Source of the DNA: Enoplolaimus lenunculus
Lineage: Eukaryota > Nematoda > Enoplea > Enoplida > Thoracostomopsidae
Assembly: GCA_030248215.1 (NCBI GenBank)
Contig: JASANG010001564.1
Coordinates: forward strand, 62,001 to 126,000
DNA length: 64,000 nt
Direction: 5' to 3'
The position numbers and the translations under genes are program-made. The first letter of the stretch is position 1; every line of letters begins with the position of its first letter. Shown here in pieces: positions 1 through 10,445 of the stretch. The notes under the pieces were generated by a model. The model did no database searches and was not told where the DNA came from. It worked only from the letters and a program-made list of their open reading frames with translations.

Positions 1-784
1 TATGGTTGTACGCATGTGCGTCATGCTTGTACCAGAGCCTGCACTCATAATCTGTCGATCGAGTTCGATACCTCTTGGGGACGTGCAACATTTTCAGCTG
101 CTAACTCAGAACTAAAAACCGTCGTACCCTAGTCACCCAACTTATCACACTGCAAACAAAACCAAAAACAGAAACGAAACGCAAAACTGACCTCTTTCTG
201 TTTGCACTCTTGTGGATACACGTCCGGCGCGCCAATTTTAGGTTTTTTCAGAGCCCGCCTTTCCTGCGTGGGAATGTTAAATGCCATCTTGTTGATGACA
301 CTTCGCTATACGACCCACACGCTAGCACAGTTTATACTAACTTTCAGCTAATCTCTGTAACCCAATAACTTTATAGTTATCAAGTATCAATACAAACTTT
401 TGGATTGAGAAAAAAAGGTGTCGACTCTGTATAGAAGTCGTGCTGCAACTATTCGGTCGCTAATCGCCTATAGTACAAACCACTAGCTACATACTTATAC
501 AAAGCGTAACCATATAAAAGTTGACATCGAAATGTTTTCTAAACGCTGTACATATACACTTGTCATATAATAATAACTAGTTTGCGATTGATTACAAAAG
601 GCATATTAAGCAAGATGTTTAAAAGTCTATAAGTTCTAAAGCATTTAGTAAACTAGTATATTAGCGCCTAATAAAAGCTTAGTTTATATCATGCCCGCGA
701 GCAACCCGTCCTCAGCTATAGATGGAGTCGATGTAACAAAGTCATCGTCATACGAGCTACGGCGTGAACCATGCACGCGAGATT
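1..784. other. Unassigned left edge
   Basis: No reading frame, RNA gene or recognisable repeat end was found here. The stretch is AT-rich and stops where an LTR-like sequence beginning TGTAGGTGG starts at 785. It may be older repeat or flanking host DNA. Confidence 0.4.
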
Positions 785-1378
785 GTAGGTGGATGTGCCG
801 CTCTTAAATATATTTATTTCAAACTAAAAACTAAAACTAAAATAAAGACCAAATCCTAAACCATGCCTTAAGGGAGTCCCCGGCCCCGCCTAGTTTCTCT
901 TAGAACATAAGTTAGGCTCAGGCGTTGCCATCAAACGGGGTAAAATCTATAAAATCTATGTGTGGCGGCTACGTCCGCAGTGTCAGTACTCAGGAGCCCT
1001 GCGTTGCCAAATTTAGTGGTGTTGAATAGTGTTGCAAATTCAGGAGCGGCTTTGGCCGCGTAATAACTTAGCTAGTCAGCCATCAAAGCTGATATATTGT
1101 TGTTGTTTGTGGTTTGTTGTCGTAGAAAATATGGGTTTGGTAGCCAGCCTCCATAATCATTCTTGTAATTTTCACGATATGTTTTGCGGCTCAATTTTAG
1201 GCTTTTGTTTGGAGTGATTTAGTGTGAGTTAGTTATTCTTGTGATTGATTGATTGGCGTAATGCGGCTTGGGAGACTTTAGACGGTAGGAAGATTAACGG
1301 AATTTAGTCACGCTACCTACGATTTCAGCATACTCTGAACCGGCGGAGAAGTTATTGGTTAACAAAGCGCATAGCGCG

Positions 1379-1383
1379 GAGCC
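1379..1383. repeat. Target site duplication GAGCC (left)
   Basis: GAGCC lies directly before the first LTR and again at 6637-6641 directly after the second. A five-base duplication is usual for gypsy-like integrases and fixes the limits of the young element. Confidence 0.85.
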
Positions 1384-2605
1384 TGTAGGTGGCATTTAAA
1401 CCTTTTTCAAACTAAAACTAAAATATAAAATAAAACCAAATATCAAAACCACACCTTAAGGGAGTCCCTGGCTCCACCTAGTCTCTCTTACAACTTAAGT
1501 TAGGCTTAGGCGTTGCTACAAGGCGTAGAAATTGTTAAATCGATGTTATGGCGGCTGTGTCCGCAATGTCAAACTTACCTGGGCCCTGCGTGGCCGTAAA
1601 ATGTCGTTGATTAATTGTGCATATGCTGTTGGCTATTTTTGCGACTAACGACATAGCTAGGCTATGTCAGCACCAACATGGTGCTTTGTGATTGGTTGTG
1701 CGGATAACCATATTGTTGTTGTTGTGGTGGTGTTTTGTGGCAAGGAAAAGGAGAATCAGGGTGTGTGGCTCTGGACCTCAAATGCATAGCGGACACACAA
1801 TTGTGGGTGTCGGCGAAATGCAAATGAGGTCGAGATGCCGAAAAGGGTAGCCAGGACCGGAATCATTCTTGATCTTGAGCTAGTGGAAGTCAGTCGGATA
1901 TATTTTTGGCGAGAGTTGCGTTATACCTATATTTTGAGAGTTACGTTGGTGCACAAAGGTTGAAGGCGGAAGTAGATTGGGTAAGTATTACTTGAAGTTG
2001 AATTAACCTAAGGGTAGTCACGGTGGCATAGGATGTGAAGGAAACCACGGTGTTTCGGATTTAATTGGCGTTGCGCAGGGCGCAGGATTTACCCAGTATA
2101 GAATACTGGTGTTATGTGTTAAAGGGGAAACTTGGGATAAAACCGGAGAACCTGGGAAAAGTAGTCTAATAAATCTAACGGGGTTAGATTTATTATTCTA
2201 CCACGGCTGGGCCAAATCTAACGGGGTTAGATTGGTCGGAAATTTGGTGCAACTCTAACGGGGTTGAGTGCACGGTTTAACAGGGTGTAATTCTAACGGG
2301 GTTAGAATTGCACGGATTCTGGAAAACGGCGAAAATATTGGTAACGGTAAAGCCAGTGGTTGGATTAAACCAGATTCAGGCGTCGGCTTTAAGGATTCCG
2401 GCTCAGGTTGCCAGTTAAATTGCATAACCTGTGATTTACTGGTGTTAAATATTGGAGATTGGTATTGTACAGGATTTGGGTTGGGGTTCAGTAAACATTT
2501 ACCGGCCGCGTTTTACTAAATCAGAGCGATAAGCATACATCGAGGTAAAGAACTATACAGGAGATACAGGATACAGGGCTTAGTCAAAATCACGAACTTC
2601 TCACA
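1384..2605 (+). repeat. 5' LTR of the young element
   Basis: This 1,222-bp LTR begins TG and ends CA. It matches 5406-6636 nearly base for base. It carries four hairpin boxes with core TCTAACGGGGTTAGA between 2172 and 2308, and a short GTT run near 1710. It should contain the promoter and RNA start, but no TATA box was assigned. Confidence 0.85.
2172..2308 (+). promoter_or_regulatory. Array of four hairpin boxes in the LTR
   Basis: Four inverted repeats with core CTAAC-GGG-GTTAG start at about 2174, 2217, 2254 and 2292. The bases outside the core change between boxes but remain paired: AAAT/ATTT, AAT/ATT, CT/AG-type and AATT/AATT. Paired changes of this kind suggest a folded RNA or DNA element. 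The same array occurs in the other LTR and in the two minus-strand LTR remnants. Function is unknown. Confidence 0.6.
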
Positions 2606-2616
2606 TGGTGACCACG
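2606..2616 (+). other. Primer-binding-site-like sequence
   Basis: TGGTGACCACG lies immediately after the 5' LTR. A TGG-initial sequence here is the usual tRNA primer site of LTR elements. The same word, in reverse complement, adjoins the LTR at 22950 in the minus-strand fossil, which supports the assignment. The tRNA was not identified. Confidence 0.6.
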
Positions 2617-3828
2617 ATGGTCTCGATGCTGATTTCGTTGGTGGTCGGTGTGAAAGGAAACAGTTGGAAAAAGGAGAAAGGAATTTCTGGAGAGTAAAAG
2701 GAAAAGGTTGTTATTAGAAACACAGGATCTGAACGATCGTGTTGTGGAAAATAACAAGGAATACAGGCTGTAAAAGGAATAGGCTGTTATTGGAAACACA
2801 GGATCTGAACGATCGTGTTGTTGAAAATAACAGGGAGTACAGGCGGAAAAGGAAATTGGGCTGTGAGTATCTAGTGCGCGAAAGGGCAACGGATACTGAC
2901 ATTACCGGATAGTACAGGCTGTGAATTAGTTCGACGGTTATACTTGAGGCTGTGCCGCAAGTACGTGGAACTGGTTCAGGAGTAACGGATTGAAATCAGG
3001 CGGAAAAGGAAATTGGTGATATTGGGCTGTGAGTATCTAGCGCGCGAAAGGGCAATAGATACTGACACTACCGGACAGTACAGGCTGTGAATTAATTCGA
3101 CGGTTATACTTGAGGTTGTGCCGCAAGTACGTGGAACTAGTTCAGGAACGGGTGAATTGGAATTGAAAATCCCCGTGGTAAAGAGACGAAAATTGGAAAA
3201 AACGGTCAGAAACTGGTGAAATTGGCATACTTAGGAACTATTGTGTTCGTAAGTACCGGGCTAAAATTTGAAACGGAACGGTTACAGGCATCGGGAGTGT
3301 TGGTCAAAAACATCTGAAAAATTGTCAAAAATTCAGTTGTTTTTGGACCTGGTGAAGTGAAAACGTGCGAGAAAGGCAAAAAGGATACGGCATTGGACTC
3401 AGGGTATATCAAGGACGGAAGTAAACCCTTAACACTTGCGTTATAAGGGTTTACGGAAATTTCGGTTGGTGCCGGCACGAAATCTAGGTACTTGTAACAA
3501 GTAGCTAGCTAATAAGGAGCAATCTCGGGTGAAAACCGGAGCTGAAAGTCTGCCTGACGCGGGATAGCGGCTGGCAAACGTGAACAAAAGTTGAAAAGGA
3601 GTTCAAGGAACGATTCAGAAATATTTTGCTTGGGGCTACGCCACAAGTGTTCAAATCGGGTGCCGTATTCAGTGACTGAATAAGGCTGTTGAACGGAATC
3701 TCGGGAGTAGCTAAGTGAAAAGGTTGAAAAATCGTCGAAGGTGCTTGGGCTGAAATATTTAGGAACTGTATAGTTCGTTAATACCCGGAGCACGTTCTTG
3801 AAAGAAATTTTGAACCGGGCGGAAAGTT
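2617..3828 (+). other. Leader of the young element with internal duplications
   Basis: About 1.2 kb of non-coding leader lies between the primer site and the gag-like region. It has two internal tandem duplications: about 68 bp around 2700-2835, and about 145 bp at 2843-2981 against 3000-3146. Matching sequence occurs in reverse orientation at about 21.9-22.9 kb. Short frames here are not credible genes. Confidence 0.6.
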
Positions 3829-4839
3829 TTGGGCCAAAAATTACGAAAATTGGCCGTTCTGAAAAGTGGTGTTTTATATATACAAAACACAACAACAGTG
3901 GTGTGGGAAATAGTTTACAGAGATTGGCTGAAAGTACGATTTCGGAGAAGGAGAATGCCGTTGTACAGGACCCCGACTACGGCAGCGGAACAGGAATCAG
4001 TGGCACGGGCTACGGCACGTGAAAGCAGGGTGACAACACGAAGTATGTCACGCGAGCTTCAGGTGGAACAGGGTAAGGAAATCGAAGAGATTTCGTTACC
4101 GAGTACGATGTGTCGTCAGGAATCACTTGAATCAGTATTCCAGACGAATGGGAATGGTATTTCCGGGCAATCTACTATGATTGCGCGAGGAGCACAGGCG
4201 ATGGAGATAAGGGCGCCGGGTCTAACGACGTTAGACGCGCAGCATACCGGAATGAGAGGGCAAGAGGATACAGGCATACGGCAAGGGAGTCATAGACTCG
4301 CTTATGCATCGGAGGGAAGCATAGGACATGGCGGTGTTGTAGATTCAGGCATGTCCTACCCTCGGATGACAGCGGAATATCAGAACGAGAGACAGGATTT
4401 GGAGGATTCGGGCGTATGTCGACCAGAACCGAGATACGCATTACCGAATCCGGGTATGATGGAAGGAAATAGTTCGGAAACAGGCATGAGATGGACACAG
4501 GCATATAGCGGGACGGAGCCGTCACGCGGGATAAATATGATTAGGCCGCATCCACAATTAGAAATGGATGGGCCGTTGGCAAACTGGTCGGACGAGCGGT
4601 ACCCAGTACGGGTTGGCTGTCGAATGGGACAACCGCAAGTGGCACCGGGGCGTGGTTATTATAGTGAGCAGGTGGAAAATGTACGGCAGGCGATGCGAGA
4701 AAGTCGCCAAATAGAACGACAACAGCAGAAACAACGGGCGTCGCGATCGTTGAGACGCGACAATCCATGGGTGACACAAGAGGAGTTGGACGCTTATTAT
4801 GCAGACGTCCCTCGGGATATTCGACGGAGGCACTTTTGA
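3829..4839 (+). CDS. Gag-like N-terminal region of the young LTR element
   Basis: A 336-codon frame rich in Arg, Gln, Glu and Met. It contains the stretch RMPLYRTPTTAAEQE and a tract ending RRDNPWVTQEELDAYYADVP. The start is uncertain. A related protein is encoded on the minus strand at 19.9-21.9 kb. There it continues into a capsid-like section (words such as MATFQRIRQKGDVSEYADEL) that resembles retrotransposon gag domains. This copy ends before that section, so it covers only the N-terminal half of gag. I see no CCHC zinc knuckle. Whether it is translated is unknown; it is part of a transposable-element remnant rather than a host gene. Confidence 0.6.
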   Translation: MGQKLRKLAVLKSGVLYIQNTTTVVWEIVYRDWLKVRFRRRRMPLYRTPTTAAEQESVARATARESRVTTRSMSRELQVEQGKEIEEISLPSTMCRQESLESVFQTNGNGISGQSTMIARGAQAMEIRAPGLTTLDAQHTGMRGQEDTGIRQGSHRLAYASEGSIGHGGVVDSGMSYPRMTAEYQNERQDLEDSGVCRPEPRYALPNPGMMEGNSSETGMRWTQAYSGTEPSRGINMIRPHPQLEMDGPLANWSDERYPVRVGCRMGQPQVAPGRGYYSEQVENVRQAMRESRQIERQQQKQRASRSLRRDNPWVTQEELDAYYADVPRDIRRRHF

Positions 4840-5221
4840 TGGATTGGCAATAGACTTTTATTGGGGTTGTTAAGGTGATGTTTCGGGGGTAGTGTTACGG
4901 GGTGCTGGGCAGGACTGGTACGCTGGGTGAATTTTTGTGGATGGATATTAATGGACTTGTGTTTGGGGCGTTAAGTAGGTGACGGTTTCGGGGGTGATGC
5001 TACGGGTGCTGAGTTGCGCTGGTACGCGAATTAATTAGTCGGACTTTATGGGTAGACGCATTGGCAAGTTGTCGTGGGTCGTTATAGGTTGTTATTGTTA
5101 TGCGGCAAAAAGGACAAAAACTCTAAAATCAAATAAAAATTAATAAAAGGAAAGAAAATGAAAATAAAAATTGTTGTTTGTTATTGTTGTTAATTATTGT
5201 GGATTTACGCTTTTTACCGAC
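4840..5221 (+). other. Non-coding 3' internal region of the young element
   Basis: G- and T-rich sequence between the gag-like region and the purine tract, with two related segments (about 4870-4960 and 4975-5040). No pol-like frame was seen in either strand. Confidence 0.5.
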
Positions 5222-5443
5222 GGCAAAAAAGGCAGTAAATAGGGCCATAAAAATTTGTTCGATGCCAGGGTCGGCATCTGTGCCGAAGGGGGGATGTAGG
5301 TGGCTCTGCCACACTTAAACCTTTTTCAAACTGGCAAAAAAGGCAGTAAATAGGGCCATAAAAATTTGTTCGATGCCAGGGTCGGCATCTGTGCCGAAGG
5401 GGGGATGTAGGTGGCTCTGCCACACTTAAACCTTTGTCAAACT
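5222..5443 (+). repeat. 111-bp tandem duplication across the purine tract and LTR start
   Basis: Two adjacent copies (5222-5332 and 5333-5443) each contain the purine tract GAAGGGGGGA and the first bases of the LTR (TGTAGGTGG at 5295 and 5406). The duplication therefore spans the polypurine tract/LTR junction, as expected from a template jump during reverse transcription. Confidence 0.8.
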
Positions 5444-6636
5444 AAAACTAAAATATAAAATAAAACCAAATATCAAAACCACACCTTAAGGGAGTCCCTG
5501 GCTCCACCTAGTCTCTCTTAGAACTTAAGTTAGGCTTAGGCGTTGCTACAAGGCGTAGAAATTGTTAAATCGATGTTATGGCTGCTGTGTCCGCAATGTC
5601 AAACTTACCTGGGCCCTGCGTGGCCGTAAAATGTCGTTGATTAATTGTGCATATGCTGTTGGCTATTTTTGCGACTAACGACATAGCTAGGCTATGTCAG
5701 CACCAACATGGTGCTTTGTGATTGGTTGTGCGGATAACCATATTGTTGTTGTTGTTGTGGTGTTTTGTGGCAAGGAAAAGGAGAATCAGGGTGTGTGGCT
5801 CTGGTCCTCAAATGCATAGCGGACACACAATTGTGGGTGTCGGCGAAATGCAAATGAGGTCGAGATGCCGAAAAGGGTAGCCAGGACCGGAATCATTCTT
5901 GATCTTGAGCTAGTGGAAGTCAGTCGGATATATTTTTGGGGAGAGTTGCGCTATACCTATATTTTGAGAGTTACGTTGGTGCACAAAGGTTGAAGGCGGA
6001 AGTAGATTGGGTAAGTAGGACTTGAAGTTGAATTAACCTAAGGGTAGTCACGGTGGCATAGGATGTGAAGGAAACCACGGTGTTTCGGAGTTAATTGGCG
6101 TTGCGCAGGGCGCAGGATTTACCCAGTATAGAATACTGGTGTTATGTGTTAAAGGGGAAACTTGGGATAAAACCGGAGAACCTGGGAAAAGTAGTCTAAT
6201 AAATCTAACGGGGTTAGATTTATTATTCTACCACGGCTGGGCCAAATCTAACGGGGTTAGATTGGTCGGAAATTTGGTGCAACTCTAACGGGGTTAGAGT
6301 GCACGGTTTAACAGGGTGTAATTCTAACGGGGTTAGAATTGCACGGATTCTGGAAAACGGCGAAAATATTGGTAACGGTAAAGCCAGTGGCTGGATTAAA
6401 CCAGATTCAGGCGTCGGCTTTAAGGATTCCGGCTCAGGTTGCCAGTTAAATTGCATAACCTGTGATTTACTGGTGTTAAATATTGGATATTGGTATTGTA
6501 CAGGATTTGGGTTGGGGTTCAGTAAACATTTACCGGCCGCGTTTTACTAAATCAGAGCGATAACCATACATCGAGGTAAAGAACTATACAGGAGATACAG
6601 GATACAGGGCTTAGTCAAAATCACGAACTTCTCACA
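5406..6636 (+). repeat. 3' LTR of the young element
   Basis: 1,231 bp matching 1384-2605. It begins TGTAGG after the second purine tract and ends CTCACA before GAGCC. The four-hairpin array is repeated at about 6202-6340, here with the third box perfectly paired. Confidence 0.85.
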
Positions 6637-7518
6637 GAGCCTACGGGCAGTACCTGAGGAATCGGGATAATTGGGGCATGTTGTAAACGGGGACATTGGG
6701 GAGATATTTAGTGTTGTTTCTGGGTTAGTCGATTCTAGCGGGATAGTTTCGGTTGTTTTTTAGGGTTTCGGAGATTTTGTACGGTTACTTGGGGATTTCA
6801 CAGGGTTTTGGATTTGGTTGTCACGTTAGAGTTTGCATTTGTTTAGTACGGTGTGAGCTAGTGGCTTAGTAGAACAACATGTCAAGGTGATCGGAGTGGA
6901 CGTGCAAAACGCATCTAAAAAGAAACTTTCGAAACAATAGCGTGAATAAGCTCGGCAGTATAACCATGTTACATGTATCGTGTCATGTTTGATTTTTGGT
7001 TAGCTACCTTTAGGTTTAGTTAAATAACAACTGTCAAATTTACCGGTGTTGGGTTTTGGACTGGGACAGGTGTCTGGTACTTGAAACGGGTAACAGACAA
7101 TACAGGCGTGAACAGCATAAACTGTTTAGTAAAACAGATTGTGGACTTGGGGCTTAGGCCGCAAGAAATCAGGACATTGTACAGGTCCCCGCGGGGTTCG
7201 CTGCCAGTGACCTCGTTAAGGAAATTGGGAAAAATCGGAAAAAAGGAACGTAGACGGGCGACATTGATAGTCTTAAGAACTGCAACGTTCGTAAGTATCT
7301 TTGTCAAGTTTGAGAACCTGGAGCGCGCTGTATCAGGAATACAGGGCGAAAAATATCGAAAAACGTCACTGGTGCCGTTTTTAGCGGGAATTTTGAAAAA
7401 ATAAGAGGAAGAAAAGCGGCGAATTGCGTTTTATAAAAGATTATATTTGGTGCCTGGGCTCCATTAAGTAACTGGCGACAGAAATTTTTCGGAAATTCGG
7501 AATTCAGCCAGGTTTCGG

Positions 7519-8021
7519 GTGCTAAGTGTTGGGAGTGAATATAATCGGACCACTGTTACCAAGGGAACGGGTAATAAGTACATCGTGTTCTTTATGGATT
7601 ATTTTACCAAGTGGTCGAAGGCGTATGCTACTGAAGATCAAACGTCGCGAACTATCCTGGGTTTAATTATGGATAAGTTGTTGCCAACGTACGGAGCACC
7701 GAGGGTAATTTTGTCGGACCAGGGGCTGGTTTTGTGTCGGAGTTGTAGAAGTGTAAAATGGCAAGCATGGGAACGAGAGTCGTCTTTTGTACGCCATATC
7801 ACCACCAGGCGAATGGGTTGACTGAAAGCTGGAATCGAACGTTGATAAAGATTTTGAAGCCGTTAATGGAACTCAGAGTTAAAAACTGGGATGATTATTT
7901 CGGAGCGGCGATATTCGCGTATAGAACCACTATTCATTCGTCCACTGGACAGACGCCGTTCTTTCCAATGTACAGTAGGGATCCGGATTTGCCGGGGAAA
8001 ATAGGTTTACGGCACCGTTAA
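7519..8021 (+). pseudogene. Integrase core region of the old gypsy-like fossil
   Basis: The region encodes recognisable integrase core wording: KGTGNKYIVFFMDYFTKWSK near the first catalytic Asp, YGAPRVILSDQG around the second Asp, and TPYHHQANGLTESWNRTL around the catalytic Glu. This is the DDE fold of Ty3/gypsy pol, followed by the usual WDDYFGAAIFAYRTTIHSST. The enzyme joins element DNA to the host chromosome. The region is broken and not contiguous with any reverse transcriptase here. It is a fossil. Confidence 0.8.
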
Positions 8022-8399
8022 CGGAGGTGTCCGATCCGGTTAGAGCAACAGTGCAAGCTTAGAGGACCACCTATCGGAGCCTGGAACATTACAGCCAAGC
8101 AAATCCAACGGGCACAGACGCAGTATAAATCAATTACGATAGGAGAGCCGGCGGTAGAGATTTTACAGTGGTGGATATAGTGATTATGAAAAACCGGGTA
8201 CAGTGATATCGAGTAAAAGGTTGGCGAATAAATTCCAACCGCAACTTGAAAGATTGTTTGGAGTGCGGGAAGTAGAGGGTCTCAATTTGAAATTGCAGGA
8301 TTTGGGATCAGTGTCTACAATGGGAGACATGGTATAATAAGGCATTGGTTAAACACTTTGGATGGTCAGTCGAGGATTATTTGCAGTATGGAAGGAGGC

Positions 8400-8620
8400 T
8401 CCGGCCGCAATTGACAGAAAAGGCGGCGGATGATGCCACGTGTGTGGTATGTAAAGGTACATACGTCACAGTCGTGGACATTGATCTGGAAATAGATTGG
8501 ATTCATTGCGGTCTATGTTTGGAATGGTACCATTTTGCTTGCGGGCGGCTATAAGCGGAACCCCCCAACAAAATTGGTACTGCCCGTCCTGCTCCGTAAT
8601 AATAGAGGCACCCACTTACC
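8400..8620 (+). pseudogene. PHD-finger-like region downstream of the integrase
   Basis: Cys/His spacing of a PHD zinc finger is visible: CVVC, then a CGLCLEWYHFAC stretch (C-x2-C-x4-H-x2-C type), then WYCPSC. PHD fingers bind histone H3 tails. In LTR elements the C-terminal end of pol sometimes carries a chromatin-binding module, most often a chromodomain. A PHD finger in that position is less usual. The region is broken and belongs to the old fossil; the link to pol is inferred from position. Confidence 0.6.
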
Positions 8621-8640
8621 CACTTGACTATACGGCAGGA

Positions 8641-9517
8641 CGGTTGTTAATAAGTTTGGACATTATTCTTTTTATAGAATATTATCAGTTAATACTTTTT
8701 ATTAATTCAGAATTTTCAATCAGCTCAATATTATTGGTTACAAAAGTTATTGTTTTATTTGCGTATTCCAAGCGAAGAATTCAAGTTGGTGTCGAGAATC
8801 AACGGATAATACAGGTTGGCGTCGATTTTTAGCAACGAATACAGGTTGGCGTCGATGAACAATTCGAGGATAATGGTCAAAGGGGCACGGCAGAGGTAAA
8901 GTGATGCCTCAGGTGCAGTCTAAACCGGTAAGGTCCCCAGTGACTAGGGACGTATCAGCGTCGTTACCATTGTGGAGGACACAGCACCCTTGCCATTCGT
9001 TGGAATTTTGAATACCGAATACGGTGTTAGGCAGGGAGTGGGGCAAACCTCGTTTTTTCGCTCTAGTTTTAAATGAAAAACATGCGGAAATAACGGCCAG
9101 GATTATAAAGGCGTCCACGAAAAATATTTTGTCGTGTGATATCGAAGGAATATCACAGAATGAGAGGCGTGGAAATAAACATAGGTTGGCTCTAAAACAA
9201 TATAGAGCGGATTCGTGTGCAATGTCATCTATACAATTAAAACACACCCTACATTGTCCCTACTAGTTATGTTCATCATCTTTACTGCCCTTGAAACCAG
9301 GTAGGTTGGCAAATTTAAGGATTTGTGAGCACAGTATTATGTGAACGCTCCATAACGCGCGCTTATGTATTTGAAAAAAGTCTTCCAGTGTAGTTCATCA
9401 ATGAAAATGACCGGTACTGAAAACTTCGAGAGCAGGGGGATTGAAAATGCGGATGAGTCGTTGATATGAACTTTGAATCATGTCATTTCTGATCAAGACA
9501 TTATTTGCACAAGGGTG
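8641..9517. other. Gene-free stretch with a short tandem repeat
   Basis: No credible gene. About 8780-8860 holds three degenerate copies of a roughly 33-bp unit with the word CAGGTTGGCGTCGA. An 80-codon frame near 9024 has no recognised domain. The stretch may be the decayed 3' end of the old LTR fossil. Confidence 0.4.
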
Positions 9518-9604
9518 AGATTCATGCGGGGTTCACGTTATAACTGGGGCAGTCGGGTCACGTTTTGCCACATGTTGATTCGACATCAACATAAATTTTT
9601 GTTA

Positions 9605-9812
9605 CCATCATATGATACGGACAGACAAAAGTCGAATAGCATGTGATATTGCTATACAAAGCACGGGTATTCAGGTTATCTCAGCATACAAGTGTTTGAA
9701 TGTCACGTGACATAATCAGACATATTGTGGAATACCATATGATATTCCAAATTAACACATATATGATATGATATTCAACAAGACGGATTTGAAGTATCAT
9801 ATGATATTCTAT
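9605..9812. repeat. Four palindromes, left of the minisatellite
   Basis: Words of the AATATCATATGATATT type occur near 9608, 9736, 9762 and 9797, one of them degenerate. A perfect palindrome repeated inside a transposon end is a candidate transposase-binding site, but this is inference. Confidence 0.55.
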
Positions 9813-9839
9813 TATGTAGTTTAAGACGTATCATAAAAC

Positions 9840-10275
9840 AATCCGCTAAAATTTTGAATATTCCCCCCAATTTCGAATTTTCCTGCCGAAATTTGAATTT
9901 TCCCGCCAAATTTTGAATTTTTGCGCCAAAATTTAAATTTCTCGCCAAAATTTGTATTTCCCACAAGATTTGAATTTCCCGCCAAAATTTGAATTTTCCC
10001 GCCTGCATTTGAATTTGCCGCCAATTGAATTTTCCCGCCAAAATATGAATATCCCGCCAAAATTTGAATTTCCCGCCAAAGTTTGAATTTCCCGCCAAAT
10101 TTTGAATTTTCCCGTCTAAATATGAATTTGCCCCAAAATTTGAATTTCCCGCCAAAATTTAAATTTTCCCGCCAAAATTTGAATTTCCCGCCAATATTTG
10201 AATTTCCCGACAAAGTTTGAACTTTCCCGTCAAAATTTAAATTTTCCTGCCATAATTTAAATTTCCCGCCATAAT
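9840..10275. repeat. Minisatellite, about 22 copies of a 19-20 bp unit
   Basis: The unit is close to AAAATTTGAATTTCCCGCC, with copies varying by a few substitutions and one-base length changes. Long minus-strand frames rich in Gly, Lys, Phe and Asn here are a by-product of the repeat and not genes. Confidence 0.9.
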
Positions 10276-10299
10276 ATAAGTATTTACTTACACTGTCTT

Positions 10300-10445
10300 G
10301 TAATATCATATGATACTAACGGCACATGTCGATTAGTATTATATGATATTCCAAACCTAGTTATGCAACTGACTCAATAGACATTTTCAAAATAATCATA
10401 TGATATTGACAGACAACGTAGGGAATATCATATGATATTGAAAGA
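10300..10445. repeat. Four palindromes, right of the minisatellite
   Basis: The same CATATG-centred word recurs near 10303, 10336, 10396 and 10427, mirroring the left side. Confidence 0.55.

Larger units (their letters stand above)
1384..6636 (+). mobile_element. Young gypsy-like LTR element, gag part only
   Basis: A complete insertion by its ends. Two direct LTRs (1384-2605 and 5406-6636) start TGTAGG and end CTCACA. They are flanked by the 5-bp duplication GAGCC at 1379-1383 and 6637-6641. A primer-binding-site-like TGGTGACC follows the first LTR, and a purine tract (GAAGGGGGGA) precedes the second. The internal 2.8 kb holds a long leader and a gag-like N-terminal region (3829-4839); no protease, reverse transcriptase or integrase region is present. 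The LTRs differ by about a dozen substitutions and one small length change by eye, about 1%, so the insertion is recent. It looks like a non-autonomous element that depends on a related full element elsewhere. Confidence 0.85.
785..8640 (+). mobile_element. Old gypsy-like LTR fossil, interrupted by a younger element
   Basis: An older Ty3/gypsy-like element in the plus direction. Its LTR-like start (TGTAGGTGG at 785, followed by a stretch resembling the younger LTR at 1384) runs to 1383. It is then split by the young insertion at 1384-6636 and resumes at 6637-6641, the duplicated GAGCC. Parts seen after the insertion are a leader-like region (about 6.7-7.4 kb) that shares wording with the leader of the younger element, an integrase core region (7.5-8.05 kb) and a PHD-finger-like region (8.4-8.62 kb). 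No gag, protease or reverse transcriptase region is seen, so it is incomplete and broken, with several interruptions. It must predate the young insertion. The right boundary is uncertain. Confidence 0.65.

Noticed and set aside
9840-10275. CRISPR array
   Set aside because: The units are directly adjacent without spacers and the genome is animal.
9775-10309. Long minus-strand frames rich in GGKFKFWREIQ-like words
   Set aside because: They are translations of the 19-20 bp minisatellite in different frames. There is no domain, and the copies vary as non-coding repeats do.
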